From assembly GCA_036346255.1 (NCBI GenBank), contig CM070632.1:26624657-26688656 (forward strand): a stretch of DNA of 64,000 nucleotides, given 5' to 3'. Both the position numbers and the translations under genes were made by a program. This DNA is from Ampelocalamus luodianensis (lineage: Eukaryota > Streptophyta > Magnoliopsida > Poales > Poaceae). Position 1 is the stretch's first letter; each line of letters begins with the position of its first letter. The notes below the pieces were generated by a model. That model searched no databases, was not told where the DNA came from, and saw only the letters and a program-made list of their open reading frames with translations. Positions 11,156 through 22,608 of this stretch are shown piece by piece.

Positions 11156-11663
11156 TTACGCTACACATGTAACAATTAGTAGTGTTAAATTATATTAATA
11201 AACTGCAAATACGTTACTCCTCCTATTAACTGCAAATACGTTACTCCTCCTATTAAGCAAATATAAAGAGTTAAAGATCGTTACCCTCGGAGCTCACGAC
11301 GAAAATTCCTAATATCCCACGAGATTCCTCACTGTCCTTCTCCTTCAGGCCAATGAACAGGGCAAGAGAAGAGCCACAGTCGAAATGCACCAGCTCCCAC
11401 ATAAGCTTATCCCACTCACAAAAACACTCATTCACAACACCCAAACCGAGAGCTACCACCAAAGCCAAGCCTCACAAAGCAAGCATGCATGCAAGCCAAA
11501 TGACCATAAGTTGCTAGGGCAACCCACAACCAAGAACAAGGCAAGCAAAATAAACAAGCCTCCTACAGCCAACACAGAGCAAAGCTTCTCAAGCCCTCTA
11601 TTCCAAAGAAGAGATCGGGCGCTAGAGGCGGGGCCTCGCCGGTCTTTATATTTATAGGGTGAA
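11156..11663 (-). promoter_or_regulatory. Leader and TATA promoter of CACTA-2 TNP2
   Basis: Read on the minus strand, CACCCTATAAATATAAAG at about 11643-11660 gives a good TATA box. It lies next to the palindromic array at 11664-11990 and about 490 bases before the TNP2 start. The leader holds no convincing coding sequence. A short direct repeat (ACTGCAAATACGTTACTCCTCC, twice near 11202-11252) lies near the start codon. Confidence 0.5.
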
Positions 11664-11990
11664 ATATCACGACGGTTCTTATTTCCAACCGCTCGTGATA
11701 CGAGTATATCACGACGGTTCTCCACAAACCGTCATGTTGAACTTGTACTGACGGCTCCATGTGGAACCGTCGTGATATACTCAATATCACAGCACGGTTA
11801 ATAAGTATAACCGCTCGTGATATACTCACATCACGAGCGGTTCTACTTATTAACCGTCGTGATATTGAGTATATCACGCACGGTTCCACATAGAGCCGTC
11901 AGTACAAGTTCAACACGATTTGTTAGTAATAGGAACCGCTCGTGATGAGGATATTAGCACAGATGGTTCTTCATTCAACCATCTGTGATA
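11664..11990. repeat. Internal palindromic array upstream of TNP2
   Basis: About a dozen copies of ATCACGACGGTT, ATCACGAGCGGTT and their complements lie here as inverted pairs, plus one CACAGATGG pair. It resembles a CACTA end but has no CACTAC terminus. A large inverted repeat spans about 11740-11910. Confidence 0.85.
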
Positions 11991-12049
11991 GCGTCTGAGC
12001 ATGTATATGCGCAAATAATTAACAAAATGAATTTTGCCCAAGAATAAAT

Positions 12050-12190
12050 AGATGATAAAGAGACCATATCATCACGAGGCGATAAAAAGACCATATCATC
12101 ACGCGATAAAAATTAAAGACCATATTTACATCACGGACAATAGATCGCCTTATCGCTTTTACATCACGGGCGATAAAAAGGATGAGCGAT
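12050..12190. repeat. Short direct repeats with GCGATAAAAA motif
   Basis: About four copies of a unit like GACCATATCATCACG.GCGATAAAAA occur in a row. They may be diverged derivatives of the neighbouring palindromic motif. Confidence 0.5.
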
Positions 12191-12210
12191 CCTATCTTAG
12201 TCTTCAAATC

Positions 12211-12663
12211 TTAAAGACGCATTCTCGTCCGGCCGGTGGGAGCGGGATCAACGACTGTCTCACCAAACGCCTCCACCTGTGACCTTGCACGCTCAATTTC
12301 CTCTTGTAGATGTTCGGACTCCGTAATCAAGTCCCATATAACCCAGAGGCCATCAACCCTGGTCACCACAGTCTCGGCTAGGCTGACCCGCTCTCCTGCA
12401 ATGTCGAGGTCGTCCTCGACTCTCTGGGCTGCATCCTCGGTGCGGACCAAAGAGTTCCATAGGACAATCTCCACGACGAGGTTTACTCGTCGGATGCTGG
12501 AGAGCCTCGCACTGGTCTGTTGGAGGAGGAGCTCCAATCGACCGATGATCGCCGTTATGGTCTCCGGTAGATCGGAGGGTCTACAACGGATTGCATTGCG
12601 AACGGACGTCTTGTTCGCAGCTTGGGCCAGGTTGCGATCAGAGAGGTGCGAGTACACAACCAT
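12211..12663 (-). CDS. Uncharacterised 150-codon ORF inside CACTA-2
   Basis: I do not recognise this protein. The ORF is uninterrupted from ATG 12663 to its stop at 12211, although both transposon genes around it are broken. The sequence is acidic and mostly helix-forming. A central part (about residues 35-130) has regularly spaced hydrophobic residues (LELLLQQTSARLSSIRRVN, WVIWDLITESEHLQEEI), which could form a coiled coil or helical bundle. The C-terminus is basic (GRTRMRL). No membrane segment or signal peptide is visible. A TATA box lies about 110 bases upstream, followed further up by a palindromic array. It sits between TNP2 and ORF2, where En/Spm elements keep a second factor, but I see no TNPA similarity. 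It could equally be a captured host fragment. Confidence 0.5.
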   Translation of the reverse strand: MVVYSHLSDRNLAQAANKTSVRNAIRCRPSDLPETITAIIGRLELLLQQTSARLSSIRRVNLVVEIVLWNSLVRTEDAAQRVEDDLDIAGERVSLAETVVTRVDGLWVIWDLITESEHLQEEIERARSQVEAFGETVVDPAPTGRTRMRL

Positions 12664-12770
12664 AATGTAGGCGAAGACTGTACGGGACGAGAGGAAGCCA
12701 TTTGGAATTTGTGGAGAGAGGGGATGATCAAGGATCGAGGTTCGTGAGAAATCCCTCTGATAAGGGTTGT

Positions 12771-12783
12771 CTATTTATATAAA
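12771..12783 (-). promoter_or_regulatory. TATA box of the 150-codon ORF
   Basis: On the minus strand TTTATATAAATAG is a near-consensus TATA box about 110 bases before ATG 12663. The palindromic array at 12852-13097 lies just upstream and is shared with the divergent ORF2 promoter. Confidence 0.5.
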
Positions 12784-12851
12784 AGAAGTAGTAAAGCTGG
12801 AGCAGGAGACGAAGAGACACTCGCGCGGGAGATGAAGGGAATGAGATCCAT

Positions 12852-13097
12852 AGCACAGACGGCTCTATGATGGATCCGTCTGTGATAAGATATCACAGAC
12901 GGCTTTATCTAAGCACCGTCTGTGATATCATCAATATCACAGACGGCTCTATTGAAGCACCGTCTGTGATATACTATCACAGACGGTTATTTAATAGAGC
13001 CGTCTGTGATATTTAGATATCCTGCACGGCTCTATTAAAAAACCGTCTGTGATAGTATATCACAGACGGTGCTTCAATAGAGCCGTCTGTGATATCA
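12852..13097. repeat. Internal palindromic array between two divergent promoters
   Basis: Ten or so CACAGACGG/CCGTCTGTG motifs form inverted pairs with AT-rich loops. The array is flanked by a minus-strand TATA box (12771-12783) and a plus-strand TATA box (13098-13110). It is the counterpart of 1543-1704 in CACTA-1. Confidence 0.88.
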
Positions 13098-13110
13098 TTT
13101 TTATAAAAAG
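13098..13110 (+). promoter_or_regulatory. TATA box of CACTA-2 ORF2
   Basis: TTTTTATAAAAAGG directly follows the palindromic array. The downstream sequence 'CCCTAGGGTTTTGCTC' is nearly the same as that after the TATA box in CACTA-1 (about 1725). Confidence 0.55.
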
Positions 13111-13267
13111 GCACACCCTAGGGTTTTGCTCTTTACTCGTCACTTCGTCTCCCGCACCCCTTAGGCTCTCGCGCGCTCTCTCGGCTCCTCTAGGGTTCGC
13201 CCGTTCACCTCCCCGGCCGTAAGACCCGACGCCGCCGCCCCTTCATCGACGACGCTGCCTCCGCCTC

Positions 13268-13470
13268 GATGCGCGGCCTCCTCCCCGTGTCGGCCTCCTC
13301 CCTCTGCACCGGCCTCCTCCCCCTGCGCCGGCCTCCTCCCCGCGCCGTCCTCCTCCCCTGCACCGGCCTCCTCCCCGCGCCGTCCTCCTCCCGTGTCGGC
13401 CTCCTCCCGGCGCCTCCCTCCTCCCCGCGTCGGCCTCCTCCCCTGCACCGGCCTCCTCCTTGCACCGTGA
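13268..13470. repeat. GC-rich imperfect tandem repeat in ORF2 leader
   Basis: Units like CGGCCTCCTCCCC(TGCAC/GCGC) repeat about a dozen times. They produce long arginine/glycine ORFs on the minus strand that are composition artefacts. From 13471 to 14191 I see AT-rich leader or intron sequence with no gene. Confidence 0.7.
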
Positions 13471-16163
13471 GTTGTTGTGCGGCATCCTCTCTGTGAGTAT
13501 TCCTAAAGATAATATGTGAACTGAATCTAGTACTAAAGATATGGCAAATTGATCAGTGGGCTTTGTTGACATGCTCTGTGATGAACTTTGTCTTATACTG
13601 AGATTGAATGTGATAGTTAGTTGATTCTTGAGCTCTATTGTACAAATTACTTGCTACTGTCAATTTCATATACTGTTAATTTGTTACTTTCGATTGAATG
13701 CTAGTTATCACGCATGCTGAATGCCACTGTCAATTTGATATCTTCGTTAGTTCATTCTTGAGCTCTATTGTATTGACGAACCGTCGTGATGTGACTTTGA
13801 TAGTCTTTGATAATGTGAACTGAAATTGATCGATGGGCTTTGTTCAGTTCGCTCTGTGATGAACTTTTCTCTTATCTCGAGATTGAATGTGATAGTTAAG
13901 ATCATTTTTGTAATGATTGAGATCATTTGATGATTAAGCAAAGTATTGTTTAGAGCTCATAGTTTGAATTTATACTATCATATTCATTTAATGAAGAGTA
14001 TAGACAATAGGATTGAGATGGCAAAGACTTGTTCTTTGCAACTCTCATCCGAGAGCACAAACTACCATCAATCCTTCTTTATATATTATACGTTTGTACA
14101 TCATTTTCGGTTAAGTTGAGTAAATCGCTTGAATCAGTCGGTTAGAGCTTACGATATTGCTTCGTGCATATATAGATAGCAAGTAAGCGACATGGCGTCC
14201 GCACCATCTTCGCCGCCGTCTGGATCTCCGAGGAAAGTGGTACGTACGCGAGATGGCAGAGGAACATCGAGAATTCCTCCAGGCCTAATGACCGTCATGG
14301 AGGTCAATGCCAATGGGATCCCTGTGAGTCCCCCCAAAGCAGCGGCGAGATTCCGAGCCTTGTGCGGGATACTTGGAAGGGAACGGGTCCCCATCATCAC
14401 ACTGAGCTGGGACACTGTGTCGGATGTTCGGAGAAGCCAGCTGTGGGACGAAGTTTTAAAATCGTTCACTTTCCGAGCCGCAGACCTGGCGCGCGTGGAA
14501 CGACAGGCGTTGCTCTCGATCGGAAAGGCGTGGAGGACCTTCAAGAGCGTGCTTGTCACAAAGTACGTGAACACGGGTCGAACGCCCTTCACGGCGTATA
14601 AATTCTTGTCGGGGGATATATGGGACGCCTTTGTGCAAATGAAGACGACACCGAATTTCTTGAGGAAAGTGCGACGCACAAGGCTCTCGCACACTTAACA
14701 CTCACCCCACAAACTCGGCACGGCTGGTACGCGGGTAAAACCGCGCAATGGGCGGCGGAGGACGCGAACGAAAAAAGGCCATTTGCTGAGATCACAGACC
14801 AGCGCGCTCTCTCCTGGTTAAGAGCGAGGGCATCAGTTACGTCTTCGGGCGAAATCTCTTTCACAAACCCGACAGACCGGGATGTGGCCAACCGTGTGGT
14901 AAATGTCTTCGAACTACCTAGTTATTAATAAGTCTATAACTTCATAATGTATATAATAACATGATGACCTCTTGCAGAAGAATTGAGTTCCGCATGTTCG
15001 AAGGCTCCTTCCAAGCGAGCGAGGAGAAGGATATACTAACTACAGCCCTGGGAAACAAGGAGCACCCGGGTCGCACGCGAGGCAAAGGGGTTAACGTATC
15101 TTGGAGGGAAGGATTCCCAGACGACTACTGCACGTATAGGAGCAGGAAGAGATCCAAGGCCGAGTACGACACAGTGTTGGAACGTGTTCTTACTTCAAAA
15201 TTTGAAGGAAGAGAACGGGTGCTTACTGCAAAATTTGAAGAAAAGATAGCAAGATTGCAGGACCAAGTGAATCAACTACTACTCCTCAACAACCAGTCGC
15301 AGGCCGCCCCCGTTGTTTTGGTAGGCAGTCCTCCTCAACATCGGAGTAGCATCGCATCCACGCAAAATTGTGAACACGATGATGTCCAATTACCTATCGA
15401 CGACATCAAGGTAATGTACATCTCTGGAATGCTCCAAAGATAGACCTATAGGACGCCTTAGCTAATTGCGTATCGTTTTGTAGGAGCCGACGCACTGCAC
15501 ACTCCAAGTGAGGATGGTTGGGATGTCTATTGAGGCTGGGCGGGGGGTGGTGTATCCATGCAATGAAGGGATAGTGCAAAGACGGTGCCCGTGTGGCGCA
15601 GGTTACGCCAGGTCGGTGGACATGGTACATGATAATTTTAGGGCCGTCCCGCTGGAGATTCGCCCGAACGACGAAATCATAACACTAGGGGATGCCCTGT
15701 ACAGTTTTATTCAGTGGCCAAAGAAGGACATCGCCCTGGACCCTGCAGTGCCGCCTCAACCTTCGATGACTCCACCCAAACCATCTCCACACGACCATGC
15801 CTCTCCAATTCAACTTTTGAAGGACATCGTCCTGGACCCTGCAGTGCCGCCTCAACTTTTGATGACTCTACCCCAACCATCTCGACACGACCATGTCTCT
15901 CCAACAGGACCCTCCATGACTGCACCTCAACCTTCGCTTCAGAAGCCCGCCTCATCGGTTCCCGTGGAGAAGACACCGAACGAACAAAAAAGCGTGCCGC
16001 AGATCGGTTCGAGTCGTCGACGGGAGGAAGACGCGTGAGCGAGCAAGTCGTTCAGACAAATCGAAATCGAAGAACATTAAGGCGCTTCCGCCTCCTAACC
16101 CTAAGAAATACTCTTTCGGAAGTCCGTTGGCGACGAGCACAGTATTAGCCTACGCTGGATTAG

Positions 16164-18967
16164 TGTAATACCCTGAACGTTGTTTCGGCTTCGGATTTAA
16201 ATTAATCGCAGAGTCGCCCGGTTTTTCGGTAAAGCGCGGGAAGGAAAGAAATATATATTATTTTTTTTGGATTTACCTAAAGTGAAAGAAATATAGAAAA
16301 GAATGTATTCTTTTTTTTATTTAAATAAATCCTTTTCTGGACGGGCCGGAGGGTGGGCCTGCCACCTTAGGCGGAGGCCCAAGGGTGGCCAAACCCACCC
16401 TCCAACCCTAGCCGCCCACCTCTTTTCCTCCCCTATTTCGCAGCCCCTCCCTTCCCTTTCCCTTTCCCAGCCGCCACCCTCCCCCTTCCCCATGGGTGCT
16501 GCCATTGGTGCAAAGGAGAAGAAGGAGAAGAAGGAGAAGGAGAAGAGAAGGAAGGGAAGGAAGAGAGGAAGAGGAGAAGAAAAGAGGGTGATCCCCAAGG
16601 TTAGGTAATTTCCCTCACCCCAATCCCTCTGTTTTATGCTGTATTTAGGTTCTTGGTCCAAGTTTTGTGGGGATTAGCATTTTAGAAACCCCGATTAGAG
16701 AATCCTGCTGTCTGCCTGTAGATTGATTCGCGCAGTGCTGCTGTTCGTGCAGTTTAGACCCCTAATACGATTTTTCCCGAGGGTCTCCCCAAAAGGAAAA
16801 ACGTATAGGACGACGATACGCATCTACTGTATTGTTTTCAGATTTATTGGCTGCGTAATTTAGTCGTACCAGGATCTGGAATCTCGCTGTCCATCAGGGT
16901 TGCAGACAGGGACAGACCGCTGTTCAGATGGGAATTAGGGATAGTAGATGAATTCTATATTTTTGGCCACCATTGAGAAAGTTGTAGGGAATTTAGTAAG
17001 CTAGATTCTGTATAAAAATCAGAATTTTTAGAGCCATACTCTGTTGTTGGGAAGCTTTTGAACCTGACTGTCCTGACCGACAAAACAGGGGATGTTCTCT
17101 GTTTTGAGCATTTAGTTACACCATGCTAAGAACAAAATAAAAATATATGATCTACATGAAAAGTGTAGGTATTTAAGTGAGGAATCCAGATATATATCTT
17201 TTGCTGTGATTAGTCTTATATTTTTAAAGATAGGAAAATGTCAAGCAACGCCGCTGCAGTGGGGATATTGTAGAATCGTTAAGCGGGAAAGGATGTTGTG
17301 GGATTTCGGGGCTTAGCGACACCTTTGCTTCTTAAGAATCATTTTTGATTGCTGTTGTATGGTGATGAGGTGTACTTTTGAACAGGTGGTTTTGCTCCTG
17401 ATCGTACGTGATTGCGTCGCTTCGCCGGTAGAGGCAAGTAAATGTAGCGGTTGTGCTACGGTTTAACCCGTTACTCTTAGTACTTGCACTATGTATGATT
17501 GACGTAATGTTAAATGATATGCCATGGTTACATGTTCTCTAAGTAAGAATGTGGTGGCAAGATATTAATCAATTGCTATGTTTGGATGAGTTTGGGTAGT
17601 ATTGTGGTAATTTGCTTAATGAGCCAAATGCGGAATATGAAAATAAACTCAATGTGGACATGTTGATAATTCCTTGTGGTTACATTCATGATGATCATGT
17701 TGTGGTCTATGTGGTAGAACTCCCTTTAGATCGACTGATTTTGATCTTGGTGAATCGAGTGGGGGTTATGTGGTAATGGTCTTATGACACAATGGTATTG
17801 TGCTTAATGAGACACATGTGGATTATGAGGAAGTATTCATGATGAGTATGTTGTTGACCTTCGTGGTTAAATTCTTGTGGTTTATGTTAATCATATCATT
17901 CATGACATGTCATAACATTTGCATTGTGGATGTCGCCGCTTATAGCTGCGACCGACCGGTACAACATCGTGCATTGCCGTAGCACGATGCACACTTTTAC
18001 CTTATTGGGTAAAGGTGCAGTGGAGCATAGCATGCATATGCATTACATTGTGGAAAGATCATTTGCATACTTATGCAATATATTGAGGTGAAGTTATTTT
18101 GCAAACAAACGCAACTTCATAGTTGCAATGTGGAAATTGACTCATGAGAGTCTCTTGTGGTATGAGTAATGTGGTTGTGGTTGTGGAATGGGGTTCATCC
18201 CTTGTGGTATGGTAGAGGTTGTGATTGTGGCATGAGATTCTTCTCTCTTGTGGTAATTGTTGATAGCATTGTGGATGCGAGAAATAGTAAAGTTATGAGG
18301 TAAAACATGTTAATACTTTATTGTCATTGGTAGTGGTAGTGGTGAATAATATGAAGCAGTTGATCAAGATTCAATTGTTAATATTTTACTATCATTGGTA
18401 GTAAATATGGTTGAGGCTATAATTATGATCATTATGGGAATTGGATATTGATGCTTAATATCTTTGTAGTTTATTTAGCTTGTAAATGAATGTGGATTCA
18501 CATTATGGATGTGGACATATGGATACTTTAATGATGTTGTATATTTGTTTGTAGTCCGAATAGCACATTAAACAGTTTGCTTGCTGAGATTTTTATCTCA
18601 CCCTTGTTTTCCCCCCTACAGGAGATTGTTGAGCATTCATGGGATGGGTAGAGCGGCACCACAATAATGCACTTGGTTCATCAACTCATGTTGTAATAAA
18701 GTCGATGAAATTCTAACCAAATGCTTAACTATTTGTGGATGATTATGTTATTTAATAAGGATGGACTTGTGAACCATTCTTTGATTAATCTGCTAGAGGT
18801 TGTTTAATTATTGAACTTGTTACCGTTATCTTTATTCCCTTAGTTGTTTATGCTTCCGCTTAATGCTTCTTGTCTAGAGATGTTGCCAAATAATTTATCT
18901 TGAAATTATTGGCTAGTCAGAGAGTGGTTTAGTAGCATTCCGTGGTAATGTGGGTCTGGGTGTTACA
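16164..18967 (+). repeat. 5' LTR of outer retrotransposon
   Basis: This 2.8-kb LTR runs from TGTAATACCC to GTTACA and is repeated at 22609-24616 plus 34042-34844. A lysine/arginine-rich ORF near 16500-16608 comes from a GAAGGAGAA purine tract and is unlikely to be a gene. Confidence 0.93.
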
Positions 18968-18968
18968 T

Positions 18969-18983
18969 TGGTATCGAGCAGGC
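18969..18983 (+). promoter_or_regulatory. Primer-binding site (tRNA-Met)
   Basis: TGGTATC-GAGC starts one base after the LTR. It matches the plant retroelement site TGGTATCAGAGC with one A missing. The inner element has the full site at 27092. Confidence 0.8.
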
Positions 18984-21900
18984 TTTAGGTCCGTGGTAAT
19001 TAAAAATATTAAATTAACACACCGGTGCACGAGGATGGGATGGGTCAAGCATTGCATTCATGCTTTGACATGTTATATTGATGATTCATGCTTTGAGATA
19101 ATCTTGTATGTTTATGATTTGTTTATATGATCGCTTTGAGTGAGGATAGTCAATGATAAGAGGTAGGGTTTATGTTGTTGCCTTGGGCATTGCCGATTTA
19201 TACCCCGTTCGTGGTACGGGATATTGATGCAGTTACCTCGGGTAACTTAGTTGCGGATGTCATGGGTAAGTTTCTTAGAAAAGTGTTATCCTCCTTGAAT
19301 TGATGTTGGCCGATTCTTGGCCTATTGCAGTTAATGATTTTCTCTCGGGTTAGCTGTTTATTGCAGTTGTTGGGTGTCAATAGGCCTCCAATTGTTCTTG
19401 AGAACAAGTATTGTTTCTTTCTGATTGATGGGTTGTTTGACTGCTCGTGAGCAGTGCTTTTGGAGAGACTGGTATTTTCCGTGTTGTTCCATCTTTCTTA
19501 CTGGAAAACATGACTCTTGTATTTCGTTTGATATTTTGAGAGAGAATCAAAGCTTTATGTTGGAAGTTCGTTATCTGGTGGAAGCCTTGGCTCTATGCAT
19601 TTCTTCTGAGTTATTTCGACTTTTGAAGTTTGATTTCTCCCTAGAAGGGAGTGTTAAAATCCCTTTATGATGTTTTGTTGTGTTTAAGTAGTAGGTGGCA
19701 ATTATGTAAATAATTGATAGATTGTGAATTATCAAGTTGAAAAGTTAGTGTGGTACATCATTAATTTCTACTAACATCTTTAGAAGTGAAGTTGATTAAT
19801 ATGATGTTGTCCTGTTGTAGTTTCTTGAAGATTTGTGGCTAAGAATTTAGCGATACACGTGTAGAACTCATGCATTTACCAAGGAATATGAAAAGCAATT
19901 GTTTTGATTATTGTAGTTGTTTAATTTTCCCAACTTGTTGGATAGATTGGATTGATTGATCTTAAGTAATTAATCTGACCATTCGGGATGGTCAAGTAAG
20001 GAGGTGTTGGAATATTGCCTTAATAAGATTAACCTTTAATATGTCCTCTCTTTACATACTTAATGAGCATGCACAACTGTTAAATTTATATAACTTTTAC
20101 CATGCTAAGTTGTTGAAATATGTATAAAGAAATGGATGAAGGTTGATGTATTGACTTTGTGGAATCTGGTCCTATAAAGCTGGTATTATTGATGTTTAAA
20201 GTTATTTTGTTTTAATATATTAACATAAGGTGGAGTATTGAATCTGTGCTCTTTATTGTCTTTGTGATTGCAAAATAGAGATAAGATCATTAATGCTATG
20301 CTGATAAAAAAAAAATTAATAATCAATTATTGACAGCAATGGCTATAGTGTAATTAATTTTTTGCTAAACTAGAGTTGAGCATCAGTACGAGATAAATGT
20401 ATGAAATCTAATAAGAGACTTATACTAGCATATTTTGTGAGGTTGTTATGTTCTAATATCATCTTGTTAAAGAGTTTGTTTTAATATGATGGCTTATGCA
20501 CTAGGTTTTCCTAGATTAAGTAGTTGGAATCTTATTTGGATAATAAGAACATGATGAAGTGATTTATGGTGTTCCTTTTGGAAAAATATGAAGGAGTGAG
20601 ATGATATGATGATTTTTTGCAAAGAATGTTTTATCTTGTTATGAATACAATCGATAGCATGTAGTTGTGATTATGGTGTTGAATGTTTAAAAAAATAAAG
20701 GAATTTGTTAATTCCATGATACTAATTGAATGGAAGGGTGTGAGATTTGCGGTTGGGATCTTTTTGTACCTTATGACTTGTGTCATAGTCGAGGTTGCTC
20801 CGAGTAAAGCGACGTGTTGATTGATCTTATTGGTTTTATTTGAATCTTGTGTTGTGGTCTTCAAGCATCCTTTGTTGGAAATGGCGGGATGTTGTAATCA
20901 AAGAAAATTGCTTCTTATTGAAAGGAAAAGTTGTACTAGAAGTATTTGAGGTACAGATGATCTTATCTTGTGTTTTCCAACCTCATTGCTATTTGTTATT
21001 CTTTTGGTCTTTTGGCTACTGTGATGATAACCATTTTTCTGTATGCTGAAATTTATTTCTTCTTACCTCTTCTTCTAAGAACATGGTAATTGTTGTGGGT
21101 TGCGAAACCTTTTGTTGCGTGATGACAACTTAATAGTGGTAGTCTAGTGATGTTTTGTGGGAGCCTTAAATATCACAATGTTTAAGATACAATGGATAAT
21201 ATATTATTTCCATGGAATAATCCTTGAGAAGGATATGTTTTAAATAGAATGTTTATCTTGGAGCCAAGCGATTTATTGATGTTAAGAAATGAGTGTTTGT
21301 TAATTGTGTTATAGTAGGGTGTTCACCTGAGGGTTTTCCCTATCTTATTTGTGAAGTTGGTTGTAAGAACTTGGAAGCTGAGTTTGGGCTTCACTTTTTG
21401 TTATGCTAGAATTTTTTTTTAGAGGCCCAGTGTCTCTGTGATGGAATAGTGGTTCAGAGTAGAATCCAAATAGTGTGATGATCGGGATAGCATCCTTGAG
21501 TGCAGTAAATGAGTATGTGTGGGTGTGTTATGAATCCCGAGTTGTTATCCTTAAGGGACTGAAGTGCGTTAGGAATTATTTGTCAAAATAATTTTGTTGG
21601 TCGTTGTTTTGGGATAGAGTATGATTTGTGGGGCCAGTAGAGTCTATCTACAATGGTGTAGATGATGTAATCAATTGAGCTAATTGTTGAGTTGGCCAAC
21701 TTGAGATAAATGAGTTGGTGTGTTGGGCAATGACTTGGAAATCCTTGGTTCAAGGAAGTTAAATTATTAAAAGAAATAGATTGGGAAATTATTGTTATCT
21801 CAAGTAGTGAGATGCTCTCTTGATTCTTGTTTATCTTTGTGTGTTTATGGCAGAGGCCATTTGCAAAATTGAATTGTGTTTATGTTGAGGCGTAGTCTTT

Positions 21901-22356
21901 TCCAGTTAGGAAAAGAAATTGATTGTTTTGGTCATCGAGTGATTTTCACTCCTAGCTTAGGTGGTGTGGTTTCTCCAATTGTCTACCGAGAGTGGAAGAT
22001 GTTTTGTGGTAAATCCTTTGATTTGGATCGTGGTCCTTTGAAGGAAAACTAGTTGCTAGTGTGATGCTTGATAATCCTTTTCTCTTCATTATTGGGTTAT
22101 ATTTGTAAAATATATCGTTGTGCTTCTAGTAGAATTATGTGAGTGGAATTTGTGATCAAATTCTTGAAAATGGGTATAATGTGTTATCACGAGTATATTT
22201 AATAAGAGGAAAGTGTTTTAAGAAAGAGGATGGTTTTAGAAAGTGGTCTTAATAGTTATTGGAATTTTTGCCAATGGCAGGACTCATTGGCGCTCGAGCT
22301 GACCAAAGAGTTATGCGGATGTTCAGCTTAGACCAACGTGAATTGTGAACTCGCCG
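18984..22356. other. Interior of outer retrotransposon, no recognisable gene
   Basis: This is 3.4 kb of T-rich sequence with only short ORFs. I recognise no gag, protease, reverse transcriptase or integrase motif. It probably derives from strongly diverged or replaced retroelement sequence. Confidence 0.65.
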
Positions 22357-22485
22357 GAACTGACCGTGAGGAAGAGGGCCATCAAGTATGTGAAGGCCCT
22401 CTAGACGAATCAGTCCGAGCGGGAGACGATGTGGAACCTTGAAGACCGGATGCATAAGAAGAGCCCGAGCTCTTCGAGGCGAAAG
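22357..22485 (+). pseudogene. Relic of Ty3/gypsy pol C-terminus (chromodomain-like end)
   Basis: One frame reads ELTVRKRAIKYVKAL, stop, TNQSERETMWNLEDRMHKK. This matches the usual gypsy integrase tail pattern 'V.WxNQSEREATWExEDxMxKKYP'. The stop is TAG where a Trp codon is expected. It shows the element descends from a chromodomain-type gypsy retrotransposon. Confidence 0.7.
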
Positions 22486-22596
22486 AGTACCCGTAGTTAT
22501 GGTTTCCTTGGGATGCTCTATCCTTTGGTTTTTATTTCCTTGATTGTTCTTTTGTCTCGTTCGTTGAGGAGTTAAATTCGAGGACGAATCCTTTTT

Positions 22597-22608
22597 AGGT
22601 GGGGAGAA
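22597..22608 (+). promoter_or_regulatory. Polypurine tract of outer element
   Basis: AGGTGGGGAGAA lies directly before the 3' LTR. The upstream context 'TTCGAGGACGAATCC' is typical of Tekay/Del-like gypsy elements. Confidence 0.75.

Noticed and set aside
13161..13572. Minus-strand ORFs with GRRREEA-like repeats
   Set aside because: Same cause: the repeated CGGCCTCCTCCCC units in the leader of CACTA-2 ORF2.
16303..16661. Lys/Arg-rich ORF repeated at 22749-23111
   Set aside because: Lies within the LTR of the outer retrotransposon and comes from a purine tract; the frame changes between the two LTRs.
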